Origin: an uncultured Neomegalonema sp.
GTDB lineage: Bacteria > Pseudomonadota > Alphaproteobacteria > Rhodobacterales > Rhodobacteraceae
Length of the DNA stretch: 62,596 nucleotides
Assembly: GCA_937990185.1 (NCBI GenBank)
Contig: CALKBI010000011.1
Location: 1-62,596, forward strand
Reading direction: 5' to 3'
Positions 34,602 through 43,558 of the stretch are shown piece after piece. Positions within the stretch are counted from its first letter, which is position 1, and the number at the start of each line of letters is the position of its first letter. The translations under genes and the position numbers were made by a program. The notes below the pieces were generated by a model. It ran no database searches and had not been told where the DNA came from. It was given only the letters and a program-made list of their open reading frames with translations.

Positions 34602-35444
34602 TCAGGTCTTTTTGGTATCATCAACAATGTTCATTGTAGCGAGGCCACTGGAGCCTAGCGGAGTGGAAGCAAAGGGTCCGCCGTGGCGCGCGAGGGCCAG
34701 ATCTTGCGGGTCGGGTTCCGGTGCATCCGCAAGCACGTCTTTGGCAAATTGCTCTGCGTTGTCTTTTGGCCGGAAACCAAGATGCTTTGCACCTGTGTTG
34801 TCCAAAGCCGACCGATCATTATTCGAGACACCATAGACAACGGTAAATTCTGTTACAGGCGTGTCGATAGAGCGTTCGACCAGTTGGATAAGGTCATCGT
34901 AACTAAGCCATGTTCCTAACGCACGTGTGTTCGTAACCTGAGCGCATGAACAAATGCGCAGGCAAACGCTCTCCAAGCCGCGCTTTTCCCAATACATCCG
35001 GCCAAGGTCTTCGGCGAAGCATTTTGCCAGCCCATAGAATGTGTCGGGGCGATGCGGAACATCGACGCCGATTGCTTGCGTTTTTGGATACATGCCGACA
35101 GCGTGGATCGAGCTGGCATAGACCACGCGGCGCAAACCTTTGCGGTGGGCGGCTTCCCAAACATTATACGCGCCGATGAAGTTCGGTTGGAGCAGGGTTT
35201 CAAAATCCCGTTCATCGCCGATTGCGCCGAAATGGATGACCATATCTGCGCCATCCAGCAGCGCCTCCATCGCTGCGAGGTTTGTGATATCGGCGCGGAC
35301 ATAACGCTCGCCTTCGTAAAGAGTGCCAACATCCTCCATAATATCGGACGAAACAAATTCATCTGCCAGTTTCGCTAAAGGCTCACGCAGGTAAGACCCG
35401 AGACGACCGGCGGCCCCCGTGAGGACAATCTTTTTCAATTTCAT
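34602..35444 (-). CDS. NAD-dependent epimerase/dehydratase, uronate dehydrogenase-like
   Basis: This 280-residue extended SDR has the NAD motif LTGAAGRLGSYL at residues 9-20, VRADITNLAAMEALLDGADM, VVYASSIHAVG and the catalytic YGLAK, with CLRICSCAQVTNTRALGTWL after it. The pattern is that of uronate dehydrogenase, which oxidises uronic acids to aldarolactones, though other sugar or sugar-acid dehydrogenases are possible. It is the last gene of a six-gene minus-strand catabolic operon and starts 12 bp after the aminotransferase stop. Confidence 0.8.
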   Translation of the reverse strand: MKLKKIVLTGAAGRLGSYLREPLAKLADEFVSSDIMEDVGTLYEGERYVRADITNLAAMEALLDGADMVIHFGAIGDERDFETLLQPNFIGAYNVWEAAHRKGLRRVVYASSIHAVGMYPKTQAIGVDVPHRPDTFYGLAKCFAEDLGRMYWEKRGLESVCLRICSCAQVTNTRALGTWLSYDDLIQLVERSIDTPVTEFTVVYGVSNNDRSALDNTGAKHLGFRPKDNAEQFAKDVLADAPEPDPQDLALARHGGPFASTPLGSSGLATMNIVDDTKKT

Positions 35445-35456
35445 GAGGGATGTTCC

Positions 35457-36665
35457 TTAGAGAAAGTTTAGCTGTTTAACCGCCTTCGCGATGCGGTCCA
35501 TTGCATTCGAGAGAACCTCTTCGGAGGCTGCAGTGGAAATTCTGAAGAAGGGTGAAAGATCATAGGCACTGCCCGGCACAGATGCGATGCCCGCCGCTTT
35601 CAGCAGATAACCGGTGACATCGGCATCTGTTTCAATTTTATCGCCATCAGGCGTTGTTGCGCCGATTAAATCTTCGCATCCGATATAGGCATAAAAAGCG
35701 CCTTCGGGAGGATCGAGGGTTAATCCGGGGATACTCGCCACACGCTCGACCACAAGATTGCGGCGGCGTTCAAACGCGGCGCTGAATCGTCTGACTTCAT
35801 CCTGGGGGCCTGTCAGAGCTGCTGCGGCAGCAGCTTGAGCGATGGAACATGCGCCAGAGCAAATCTGGCTTTGAACTTTTGTCATTGCCGCGATCAAGTC
35901 GCGATGTCCCGCGCCATATCCGATGCGCCATCCTGTCATCGCGTAGGCTTTGGAGACTCCGTTTACAGTGAGAATGCGGTCTTTCAAATTCGGACAAGCG
36001 GCGGCGAAGGATGTAAATTGCCGGCCATCAAACAGGATGTGTTCGTAAATTTCATCCGACAATGTGAGAATGCGCGGGTGCTTTTCTAAGACTGCACCAA
36101 GCGCGTATAAATCATCGACTGAACAAAGCGCGCCAGCAGGATTGGAAGGCATGTTCAAAAACAGCCAGCGGCTTTTGTCAGTAATTGCCTCTTCAAGCTG
36201 TGCCGTGCTGAGGCAAAAGCCTTCTTCAGCAGGGCAGGCTACGGAAACGGGTGTCCCGCCGAGGATCAGCACGATGTCTTTGTATTGCCCGAAGTAAGGG
36301 GCGGCGAGGATGACTTCATCGCCCGGTTCTAATGTCGCCATCAGAGCGTTGAAGATGACTTGTTTTGCGCCGTTGCTGACGATGATCTCGTCAGCCTGAT
36401 ATTTCAGGTTATTCTCTGTGGCAAATTTTGCGCTGACAGCGGTCTTTAATTTTGCCGTTCCGCCGGTCGCGGGATATTTGGTTTCTCCGGCAAGTGCCGC
36501 TTCATGGGCGGCTTGTTTGATATGATCTGGCGTGTCGAAGTCGGGTTCGCCAAGGCCGAGGTCAATAACATCTTCGCCGCGCGCTTTGGCCTCTTTCGCC
36601 GCTTGGCTGACCCAAGCCGAAGCGGATGGTTTTACCGGCGCTAGTCTTGAAGAGGCGTAGGTCAT
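35457..36665 (-). CDS. PLP-dependent aminotransferase, class I (aspartate aminotransferase-like)
   Basis: This 402-residue fold-type I aminotransferase shows VIDLGLGEPDFDTPDHIKQA at the N-terminus, SNGAKQVIFNAL, NMPSNPAGALCS, LSDEIYEHILFDG and the PLP lysine motif NGVSKAYAMTGWRIGYGAG. It resembles aspartate/prephenate aminotransferases. Within the operon it overlaps the aldolase gene by four bases. It probably transaminates an oxo-acid or amino-acid intermediate of the pathway rather than being the general AspC, but this is inference. Confidence 0.9.
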   Translation of the reverse strand: MTYASSRLAPVKPSASAWVSQAAKEAKARGEDVIDLGLGEPDFDTPDHIKQAAHEAALAGETKYPATGGTAKLKTAVSAKFATENNLKYQADEIIVSNGAKQVIFNALMATLEPGDEVILAAPYFGQYKDIVLILGGTPVSVACPAEEGFCLSTAQLEEAITDKSRWLFLNMPSNPAGALCSVDDLYALGAVLEKHPRILTLSDEIYEHILFDGRQFTSFAAACPNLKDRILTVNGVSKAYAMTGWRIGYGAGHRDLIAAMTKVQSQICSGACSIAQAAAAAALTGPQDEVRRFSAAFERRRNLVVERVASIPGLTLDPPEGAFYAYIGCEDLIGATTPDGDKIETDADVTGYLLKAAGIASVPGSAYDLSPFFRISTAASEEVLSNAMDRIAKAVKQLNFL

Positions 36666-37435
36666 GCTTTTGCGCCTTTTACACTCGCCAGCAAAGCATC
36701 CGCGCCTTTTGATAAAATAGCCGTATCCGTACCGCAGGCGACGAAGGTGAAGCCGTCTTTGAGCAGTTTGGCAGCAAAGGTTGGGTCAAGAACGAGGGTT
36801 CCCACGGGAACGCCTTTGGCAATGAGCGCCTTTGCTGCCGGTTCGATAAGCTCCCATACAGCAGGGTCCATTGGATTGCCGACCTTACCGATATCAGCGG
36901 CGATGTCTCCCGGGCCAAAGAAAATGCCATCCACACCGTCTACGGCGGCGATCTCTTCTGCGCGCTCGACCGCTGCGCGGCTTTCGATTTGCAGGAGAAC
37001 TGCCGTCTCGTTTTCGACTTGCGCAATATAATCTTTGGCGCGCCCGAACATTGTCGCGCGGGTTGAGCCGCTGACACCTCTGATACCCTTTGGAGGATAG
37101 CGCGTTGCGGCAACGGCGCGTTCGGCTTCTTCGACGGTTTGGATCATCGGAAAGAGGAGGCCCGGTGCGCCGAGGTCGAGCAAACGCTTTACGGCAACAG
37201 GGTCGTTCCACTCGGCGCGAACGATTGCCGTTGTTGAATAAGCGGCGAATGTTTGAAGCTGTGCAAGCACACTGAAATAGTCATTCGGGCTATGCTCCAT
37301 GTCGATCAGCGCCCAGTCATAGCCTGCCGACGCCACGACTTCTGCTGCGAAGTTGTTTGCAAGGCTGATCCACAAACCAATCTGTTCATCGCCAGCTTTG
37401 AGGGCGCGTTTGAATTCGTTGGTGCGCATTTTCAT
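36662..37435 (-). CDS. HpcH/HpaI-type aldolase
   Basis: This 257-residue class II pyruvate aldolase belongs to the HpaI/2-oxo-3-deoxy-acid aldolase family. Conserved parts are WALIDMEHSPNDY with the catalytic His, LLDLGAPGLLFPMIQTVEEA, YPPKGIRGVSGSTRATMFG, LQIESRAAVERA and GIFFGPGDIAADIG, which bind the metal and substrate. It cleaves a 4-hydroxy-2-oxo acid into pyruvate and an aldehyde. An ATG two codons downstream (37429) is an alternative start. It is translationally coupled to its neighbours on both sides. Confidence 0.9.
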   Translation of the reverse strand: MKMRTNEFKRALKAGDEQIGLWISLANNFAAEVVASAGYDWALIDMEHSPNDYFSVLAQLQTFAAYSTTAIVRAEWNDPVAVKRLLDLGAPGLLFPMIQTVEEAERAVAATRYPPKGIRGVSGSTRATMFGRAKDYIAQVENETAVLLQIESRAAVERAEEIAAVDGVDGIFFGPGDIAADIGKVGNPMDPAVWELIEPAAKALIAKGVPVGTLVLDPTFAAKLLKDGFTFVACGTDTAILSKGADALLASVKGAKA

Positions 37436-38658
37436 CAGATAATCGCCTTTTCAATAATCGGACGGTTCTCAACGATACGCGCATAGTTGAAGGGCGTCAT
37501 ATCGAGTGAGCGGTATTCTCCGTAGGTTAGCCATTCAGCGGTTCCGCGACCCATTGCCGGTGATTGCTGTAGCCCGTGACCGGAGAAACCGTTCAGGAAG
37601 ATGAAGTTTTCCACTTCGGTATGCGGTCCCATAATCGCGTTATGGTCGAATACATTATAGGCGTAATGGCCGCCCCATTCGCTTTGAATTTTGATGGCTT
37701 CAAATTGAGGAACGCGGGTTGCCAAAATTGGCCAGACGTGATTTTCCCAGATGGAGTGATCCATCTCGAAATCATCATACTCTACCGCCGGATCAATATC
37801 GGAATGCCCGCCGCACTGATACGTGCCGCCACCGTTCTCGCGAACATGGACACCGGACGGATCAATGGTCAATGGCAGGTCACGGTCGAGCGGTTGTTCG
37901 GCGGAGAAGATCCACGAAAAACGCTTGCGCGGCTCGACCGGAACATCAATCCCGGCCATCTTTGCTGTGCGTGCGGCGCGGGGGCCGGAGGCATTGAGAA
38001 CCTGTCCGCAAGCCACAGTCTCTCCGGTTGAAAGCGTAACGGATTCGACGCGCGTGCCTGCCGCGTTCTTGGTCATGGATACGACTTCGTTCGCGATATA
38101 CTCGACGCCGCGTTCGCGCGCTTGTCGCCGCCACCAATCGAAGACGGCAGTGGCATCCCAAAAGCCTTCATCATGGAGGTTGATTGATCCGAGTACGATG
38201 TCATCAACATTGTAGAACGGATAAGCGGCTTTGATTTCTTCAGGAGTCATCAATTGTGTTTTCGCGCCCGCGCCGTGCTGCACCGCCAAGCTCTCACGCA
38301 ATACTGCCGCAAAGTCTTCGGTATCGGCGAGGTACATGTATCCGAAACTGCGGATGGAGAGCTCTGGCACGCGCTCATCATTGCCCATGTGTTGGCGCAG
38401 GTTTTTCACGTAATCTGCAGCAAACTGAGAGATGCGAACGTTTAGCTCGGTCGAAAATTGTTGGCGCATACAGGAGTTGGTATGGGCGGTTGATGAGTTT
38501 TCGTAACTCGGATCGCGCTCGACAATTAGGACAGTGCCGTCAAAATCAGGATTGTCTGTCAGAAACCATGCGGTGGATGACCCCATGATCGCACCACCAA
38601 CGATGATGACATCATAGCTGTCGCGTGTTGGTTTTCCGAAATCGACTGTCGTTGTCAT
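37435..38658 (-). CDS. FAD-dependent oxidoreductase, DAO family
   Basis: This 407-residue flavoprotein of the D-amino-acid/sarcosine oxidase type has the FAD motif VIIVGGAIMGSSTAWFLT at about residues 17-34, a VERDPSYENSSTAHTNS segment and the C-terminal GFSGHGLQQSPAMGRGTAEW that closes the FAD site. It looks nearest to FOXRED1-like and N-methyl-amino-acid oxidases. It overlaps hyuB by four bases and abuts the aldolase. A role in oxidising an amine released by the hydantoinase-like pair is plausible but not shown. Confidence 0.87.
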   Translation of the reverse strand: MTTTVDFGKPTRDSYDVIIVGGAIMGSSTAWFLTDNPDFDGTVLIVERDPSYENSSTAHTNSCMRQQFSTELNVRISQFAADYVKNLRQHMGNDERVPELSIRSFGYMYLADTEDFAAVLRESLAVQHGAGAKTQLMTPEEIKAAYPFYNVDDIVLGSINLHDEGFWDATAVFDWWRRQARERGVEYIANEVVSMTKNAAGTRVESVTLSTGETVACGQVLNASGPRAARTAKMAGIDVPVEPRKRFSWIFSAEQPLDRDLPLTIDPSGVHVRENGGGTYQCGGHSDIDPAVEYDDFEMDHSIWENHVWPILATRVPQFEAIKIQSEWGGHYAYNVFDHNAIMGPHTEVENFIFLNGFSGHGLQQSPAMGRGTAEWLTYGEYRSLDMTPFNYARIVENRPIIEKAII

Positions 38659-40358
38659 TTAATATCCTCTCCGTTTTTCGCGCCGGCCAATACGGATTCA
38701 ATGTCACTTTCGGAAAGTGCGTATTCGTTTCTGGCGGTATCCGCAGAGATGTATCCCCGTGCGAGGTCGCGCTTTACGGATTTGGTATCGCGGTTCTTTG
38801 GCTCGCCGTATCCAGCACCACCCGGAAAGGCGAGCATGACTTTCTCACCATGAGGGACGAACTGTTTTCCCTTGCCGCGCATGGGTTCACCGTCGGAGCG
38901 GGCGATTGTTGTCGGCGCTCCGTTCAAGCCGCCGCGTCGTCCGCGTGCTGGGTGATTGACGCGATCAAACATTGCGGAGAAATCGAACTCATGGCCTTCA
39001 ACCGCGCCGACTTCCATGAATTGTCCGAGACCGCCGCGATGCGCGCCTGCGCCGCCGGAGTCAGGGCGTAATTCTTTGCGCCAGATGATGACGGGTCCGG
39101 CATGTTCTGTCGCCTCAACCGGCATCGTCATCACACCGGACGGGAAAGCGGTCGCGTTCAAGCCGTCATGGGCAGGGCGAGCACCGGCTCCCCCTGAGTT
39201 GAAGGTGAGAACTTCCGAGCGCCGGGCATGAGGAGGGGCAGGAGCATCCATGCGGGGACGTAAACTGACTTGGAAATTACAGAGCGACCCTGCGCCTTCG
39301 GCGGGGACGGTTTCCGGCAGTAGTTTATCAAGTGCATCATAGACCGTATCGGGTAGCATATGTCCGATGACATGGCGCAGCGCGACAGGAGCGGGAGGCG
39401 GCGCATTGACGATGCTGCCTTCTGGGGCGAGTGTCTCGAACGGAGCAAGAGAAGCCGCGTTGTTCGGGATTTCCGGGGCGATGGCACATTTGAGGGCGTA
39501 ACAGGCGTAAGCCTTCGTGTAGACAAGCGGGACATTGATGCCTTTTTTGTCGAGGCCCGACGTTCCGTCAAAGTCGCAGACGATGCGTTCGTCCTCTATA
39601 TCGAGCCGTACTTTCAGAGTGATCGGTTTATCGAAACCGTCGATGGTCATTTCGCCGGTCGCCGTTCCGTTTGTCAGCGCGGCAATCCGTTCGATGGTTG
39701 CGCGGCGTGAGTTTTCGAGGATGAAGGCCGCAACATCGTCAAGGGCGCTGAGGTTAAATTCGTTCATCATCTCGACAAGGCGCCGCTGACCGACTTCGTT
39801 GCAGGTTGCCAGTGCATAGACATCGCCGACGAGTTGGTCGGGTTCTCTGACATTCTCGCGGATAATCTTGACGAGGGTTTTATCGACGTCGCCCCGTTCG
39901 GCAAATTTCATGATCGGGATCGCAAGACCCTCTTCGAAAACATCGTTTGCGTCTGCGCCAAAGCCCCGCCCGCCGATATCGGTGATATGCGCGGTGCATC
40001 CGAAAAAGCCGACATGCTTTCCATGATGAAAAGCGGGAGAGACAACCGTGATGTCGTGACGGTGGCCGGTCCCCTTCCAAGGGTCATTGGTGATGTAGAC
40101 GTCTTGTTCGAAGATATTTTCTTCGCCAATCTCGCGAATGAAATGTGCGACGGCATCGGCCATTGCGTTGACATGCCCCGGTGTGCCGGTGACGGCTTGG
40201 GCGAGCATGTTGCCCTTCATGTCATAGACACCCGCCGACAGGTCGCCCGCTTCACGAACAGATGTTGAGAAGGCGGTGCGGACGAGAGCTTGCGCTTGTT
40301 CTTCGACAACCGAGATAAGGCGGTTCCACATTACCTGATTGGAAATCGTGCTTGTCAT
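38655..40358 (-). CDS. Hydantoinase B/oxoprolinase family subunit
   Basis: This 567-residue protein, from the ATG at 40358 with GAGGAG upstream, is the HyuB/OplahB-type partner of the gene before it. Visible family parts are LVRTAFSTSVREAGDLSAGV, DVYITNDPWKGTGHRHDITV, CDFDGTSGLDKKGINVPLVY, then GGAGARPAHDGLNATAFPSG and ELRPDSGGAGAHRGGLGQFM. With HyuA it forms an ATP-dependent amidohydrolase or carboxylase (N-methylhydantoinase, 5-oxoprolinase, acetone/acetophenone carboxylase class). Which reaction applies cannot be determined from the sequence. Confidence 0.9.
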   Translation of the reverse strand: MTSTISNQVMWNRLISVVEEQAQALVRTAFSTSVREAGDLSAGVYDMKGNMLAQAVTGTPGHVNAMADAVAHFIREIGEENIFEQDVYITNDPWKGTGHRHDITVVSPAFHHGKHVGFFGCTAHITDIGGRGFGADANDVFEEGLAIPIMKFAERGDVDKTLVKIIRENVREPDQLVGDVYALATCNEVGQRRLVEMMNEFNLSALDDVAAFILENSRRATIERIAALTNGTATGEMTIDGFDKPITLKVRLDIEDERIVCDFDGTSGLDKKGINVPLVYTKAYACYALKCAIAPEIPNNAASLAPFETLAPEGSIVNAPPPAPVALRHVIGHMLPDTVYDALDKLLPETVPAEGAGSLCNFQVSLRPRMDAPAPPHARRSEVLTFNSGGAGARPAHDGLNATAFPSGVMTMPVEATEHAGPVIIWRKELRPDSGGAGAHRGGLGQFMEVGAVEGHEFDFSAMFDRVNHPARGRRGGLNGAPTTIARSDGEPMRGKGKQFVPHGEKVMLAFPGGAGYGEPKNRDTKSVKRDLARGYISADTARNEYALSESDIESVLAGAKNGEDIK

Positions 40359-40369
40359 TGTGGTACTCC

Positions 40370-42445
40370 TCACGCTTTGCGGATGTCGATGCAGCCATCG
40401 GCGGCACGGATTGCGGTGCGGCTGGTCGGGAGGATGATTGTCGTCTCCTCCTCAACGATGACGGCGGGACCATTGACGGTTTGCCCCGTCTCATAGGTGT
40501 CGCGTTGAATGATCGGGCCTTCGACCCGTTTGCCGAGAGCCGGATCAAACAAGCTGCGCTTACCGTCTGCTGTCGCTGCGCCTTTGATGTCTGCTTGTGC
40601 AACAGGATCAACCGGTGCTGGCGGTGTTGTTGCGTTGACGGCCCAGACGGTGATTTCGACGTCTAAGCCCTCAACAGCACGACCAAAGAGGGCGATGTAG
40701 TTCTCTTCAAACAAACGCGCGTAAGTTTCCGCGTTTGACTCTTTGGCTTGTGCCGCCGTCAGCGTGACGGGGATTTCCCAACCCTGACCCGTGTAACGCA
40801 TGTAGACTTTATGCTCTGCGAGGATGTCGGAGTCGGCATCGCAAGAGCGGACAAAACTGGATGCTTCGCTTTCGAGATCACGGAATAAACCGCCTGCAGT
40901 TTCAGCGTTAAATTCAGAGAGCCGCATGTAGATACTGCGTGTGGCTTCAAAACTGAACGGTGCGCGGAGAAACCCGATGGCCGAGCCGACGCCCGCTCCG
41001 GGGGGCACGAGCATTCGGTCAATCCCGAGTTTCTCGCAAAGCCGTCCCGCATGAAGCGGTGCAGCGCCGCCAAAGGCGATCATGGTGTATTCTGAAAGGT
41101 CTTCGCCGTTTTCGACCGCATGAACCCGCGCGGCATTGGCCATGTTTTCATCGACGACTTCGGCTACGCCGAATGCCGCTGTCTCTGCGTCCATGTCGAG
41201 TGTTGTGCCGAGATGTGTTGTGAGGGCTTTTTCTGAAGCATCAGGGTAGAGCGTGATTGAACCGCCCGCGAAATTGTTTGCATCCAGTTTGCCGAGGATG
41301 AGGTCCGCATCGGTTACTGCTGGTCTTTCACCGTTCCGTCCGTAACAGGCAGGGCCAGGTTCTGAACCTGCGCTTTCAGGACCAACGCGAATTTGCCGCA
41401 TGGAATCCACATGGGCAATCGAGCCGCCGCCTGCGCCAATCTCTACCATATCAATCACAGGGATCGAGATTGGCATCCCTGAGCCTTTTTTGAAGCGATA
41501 AGAGCGGGCAACTTCAAAGACGCGCGCGGTCTTTGGCGTGTAGTTTTTGATCAGGCAGATTTTTGCCGTTGTGCCACCCATATCGAAACTGAGCACTTTA
41601 TCCAGTCCGTGTTGTGCCGCGATATTGGCGGCGAAGACGGCGCCCCCTGCCGGACCGCTTTCGACCAAGCGCACTGGGAAAGCGGCAGCATCGGCGATAG
41701 AAATCACACCGCCGCCGGAATGCATCAGGAAGACCGGGCAATCGAAACCAACGGTTTGAAGGCGTCCTAATAGCCGGTCGAGATACGTCTTCATCAATGG
41801 TTGGATAAAGGCGTTGGCGATGGTCGTGTTAAAGCGCTCATATTCGCGCATTTGCGGTGAGACTTCCGAGGATAAGGACACCAGCGCGTCGGGCATCTTT
41901 GCCGCCAGAACATCGCGGACCATCTGTTCGTGGTCGGGATTGGCATAAGAGTGCAAAAGACCGACCGCGATGCTTTCATATCCGGCGGCTTGCAGAGTAT
42001 CAGCGAGCGCCTCCACATCTGATCTCTCCAGCGGGATCAGAACGTCACCGGATGCGCCGACGCGCTCGTTGAGAGTATAGCGGCGCTGACGCGGTAAGAG
42101 CGGTTCCGGCATCACAAGGTTGAGGTCATATTGCTCGAAACGGCTTTCGGTGCGCATTTCGATGACATCGCGAAAGCCTTGGGTGGTGATCAAGGCGGTC
42201 TTTGCTCCGCGCCTTTCGATCAGAGCATTCGTCGCGAGGGTCGTGCCGTGAACGATGCGGCCCACTTGTGCTGGTGTGACACCAGATTTGCCACATACTT
42301 GTTCGATGCCATCCAAAATGGCGTCTTCCGGGGCAGAATATGTCGTCAGAACTTTGGTAGAAAATCGCTTTTCGCCAATCTCAAGGACAACATCGGTGAA
42401 TGTGCCGCCAATATCGACACCGATGCGGGCAGGTTGATCTGACAT
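40370..42445 (-). CDS. Hydantoinase A/oxoprolinase family subunit
   Basis: This 691-residue ATP-binding subunit has the N-terminal actin-like phosphate motif RIGVDIGGTFTDVVLEIG, the substrate-domain motif IVHGTTLATNALIERRGAKT, VLSFDMGGTTAKICLIKNY and IAFGGAAPLHAGRLCEKLGI. The length fits HyuA. It is the first gene of the six-gene operon; hyuB follows after 11 bp. An AT-rich 90-bp gap with many TTAA/AATT steps separates it from the LysR gene and probably holds the promoter. Confidence 0.92.
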   Translation of the reverse strand: MSDQPARIGVDIGGTFTDVVLEIGEKRFSTKVLTTYSAPEDAILDGIEQVCGKSGVTPAQVGRIVHGTTLATNALIERRGAKTALITTQGFRDVIEMRTESRFEQYDLNLVMPEPLLPRQRRYTLNERVGASGDVLIPLERSDVEALADTLQAAGYESIAVGLLHSYANPDHEQMVRDVLAAKMPDALVSLSSEVSPQMREYERFNTTIANAFIQPLMKTYLDRLLGRLQTVGFDCPVFLMHSGGGVISIADAAAFPVRLVESGPAGGAVFAANIAAQHGLDKVLSFDMGGTTAKICLIKNYTPKTARVFEVARSYRFKKGSGMPISIPVIDMVEIGAGGGSIAHVDSMRQIRVGPESAGSEPGPACYGRNGERPAVTDADLILGKLDANNFAGGSITLYPDASEKALTTHLGTTLDMDAETAAFGVAEVVDENMANAARVHAVENGEDLSEYTMIAFGGAAPLHAGRLCEKLGIDRMLVPPGAGVGSAIGFLRAPFSFEATRSIYMRLSEFNAETAGGLFRDLESEASSFVRSCDADSDILAEHKVYMRYTGQGWEIPVTLTAAQAKESNAETYARLFEENYIALFGRAVEGLDVEITVWAVNATTPPAPVDPVAQADIKGAATADGKRSLFDPALGKRVEGPIIQRDTYETGQTVNGPAVIVEEETTIILPTSRTAIRAADGCIDIRKA

Positions 42446-42534
42446 CGTTTTTCTCCACAGATAAGCGCTGGAGTTGAGCTAAGGGCAGGTTTAAAATTAA
42501 TTCAAATTATTTTATTCTATGCAGATGATCAATT

Positions 42535-43455
42535 TTACTGATTATTCGTGAGATGGTAATCCCGAGACATTTCGGCACCGATCTCTGCGACGGCACGGAT
42601 GTAAAACGGCGCGCGGGTTTCGTCGTACCGTGCTTTGAAATGCAAAGGATCAGGGGTCCAACTATAGGGAACTTCGACAAGTGATCTGTTTTTCAGGGCC
42701 TCTTTTGCCATGACGCGCGGAACTGCCGCTATGCCGAAACCGGCTTGCGCCAGATGAAGGCAGACGGTGAGGTTGCTTGAGCTAACCAGTCCCGGCGATG
42801 GATGGCCTACAGCGGCGAAATGTGCGGCAATCTCATCGTGGAGCCGTCCGCCTCTTGCATGGGTGATGATGGTTTGCTCGTTCAGTGCGCCAACGGGCAA
42901 GGGCTTTTCATTAGGCACATCAACTTCAGGTGCAGCAATCCAGATCAGCGGCCATTCGCCGAGATCAACGGAGGCCATTCCCTCCTCCATAAAGGGTGCG
43001 TTGTGGAAGGCGAGATCAAGGGAGCGCCTTGCCAGTTCCCTCTCGATATTCACCGACAAATCAACCGACAGCTCGACGGCGATATTCGGGTATTGAGAGT
43101 GCATCTTTTTCAAATAGCTGCCGAGCCACGTATCCGCGATCATCTCGGTCACGCCCAGCCGAAGTACACCGTCGATGAGCGCCGCATTGTCTGCGGCGAT
43201 CTTGAAATCATCCATCGCCGCCAAAATACGGCGCGCGCGGGTGAGGAGGTCTTGACCTTGGGGGGTCAGGCGCACCGATCCCGGATCACGCTCCATCAGA
43301 GTAATGCCAAGAAGCGCCTCCAATGACGCTATCCGAGAAGATATGTTCGGCTGTGTCGTCCGAAGTCTTTCCGCCGCACGGTTAAATGCGCCCAGATCAG
43401 CAACCTGCACGAAGGCTTCCAGATGTTTGATTGTAATGCTCACGCGACGAGCCAC
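42535..43455 (-). CDS. LysR-family transcriptional regulator
   Basis: This 306-residue protein has an N-terminal winged helix (LEAFVQVADLGAFNRAAERL, RTTQPNISSRIASLEALLGI) and a periplasmic-binding-like effector domain. It lies immediately upstream of, and in the same direction as, the hydantoinase-type operon and divergent from the methanethiol oxidase gene. It could control either or both. The inverted repeat at 43518-43538, in the divergent region, is the best candidate binding site. The effector is unknown. Confidence 0.9.
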   Translation of the reverse strand: MARRVSITIKHLEAFVQVADLGAFNRAAERLRTTQPNISSRIASLEALLGITLMERDPGSVRLTPQGQDLLTRARRILAAMDDFKIAADNAALIDGVLRLGVTEMIADTWLGSYLKKMHSQYPNIAVELSVDLSVNIERELARRSLDLAFHNAPFMEEGMASVDLGEWPLIWIAAPEVDVPNEKPLPVGALNEQTIITHARGGRLHDEIAAHFAAVGHPSPGLVSSSNLTVCLHLAQAGFGIAAVPRVMAKEALKNRSLVEVPYSWTPDPLHFKARYDETRAPFYIRAVAEIGAEMSRDYHLTNNQ

Positions 43456-43517
43456 TCCCGAAAATTAGCTTATGTCCAAACGAGGTTCGTATAGAAAACG
43501 CTTTATCTCGTGATATA

Positions 43518-43538
43518 CGCGATTCTGCGTTAATCGCG
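43518..43538. promoter_or_regulatory. Inverted repeat, candidate LysR operator
   Basis: CGCGATT and AATCGCG form a perfect 7-bp inverted repeat with a 7-base spacer. The inner part fits the T-N11-A form favoured by LysR regulators. It lies in the 103-bp divergent region between the LysR gene and the methanethiol oxidase gene, just upstream of the latter's AGGAG site at 43547-43551. Confidence 0.55.
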
Positions 43539-43558
43539 AATGGGATAGGAGTGACGGC

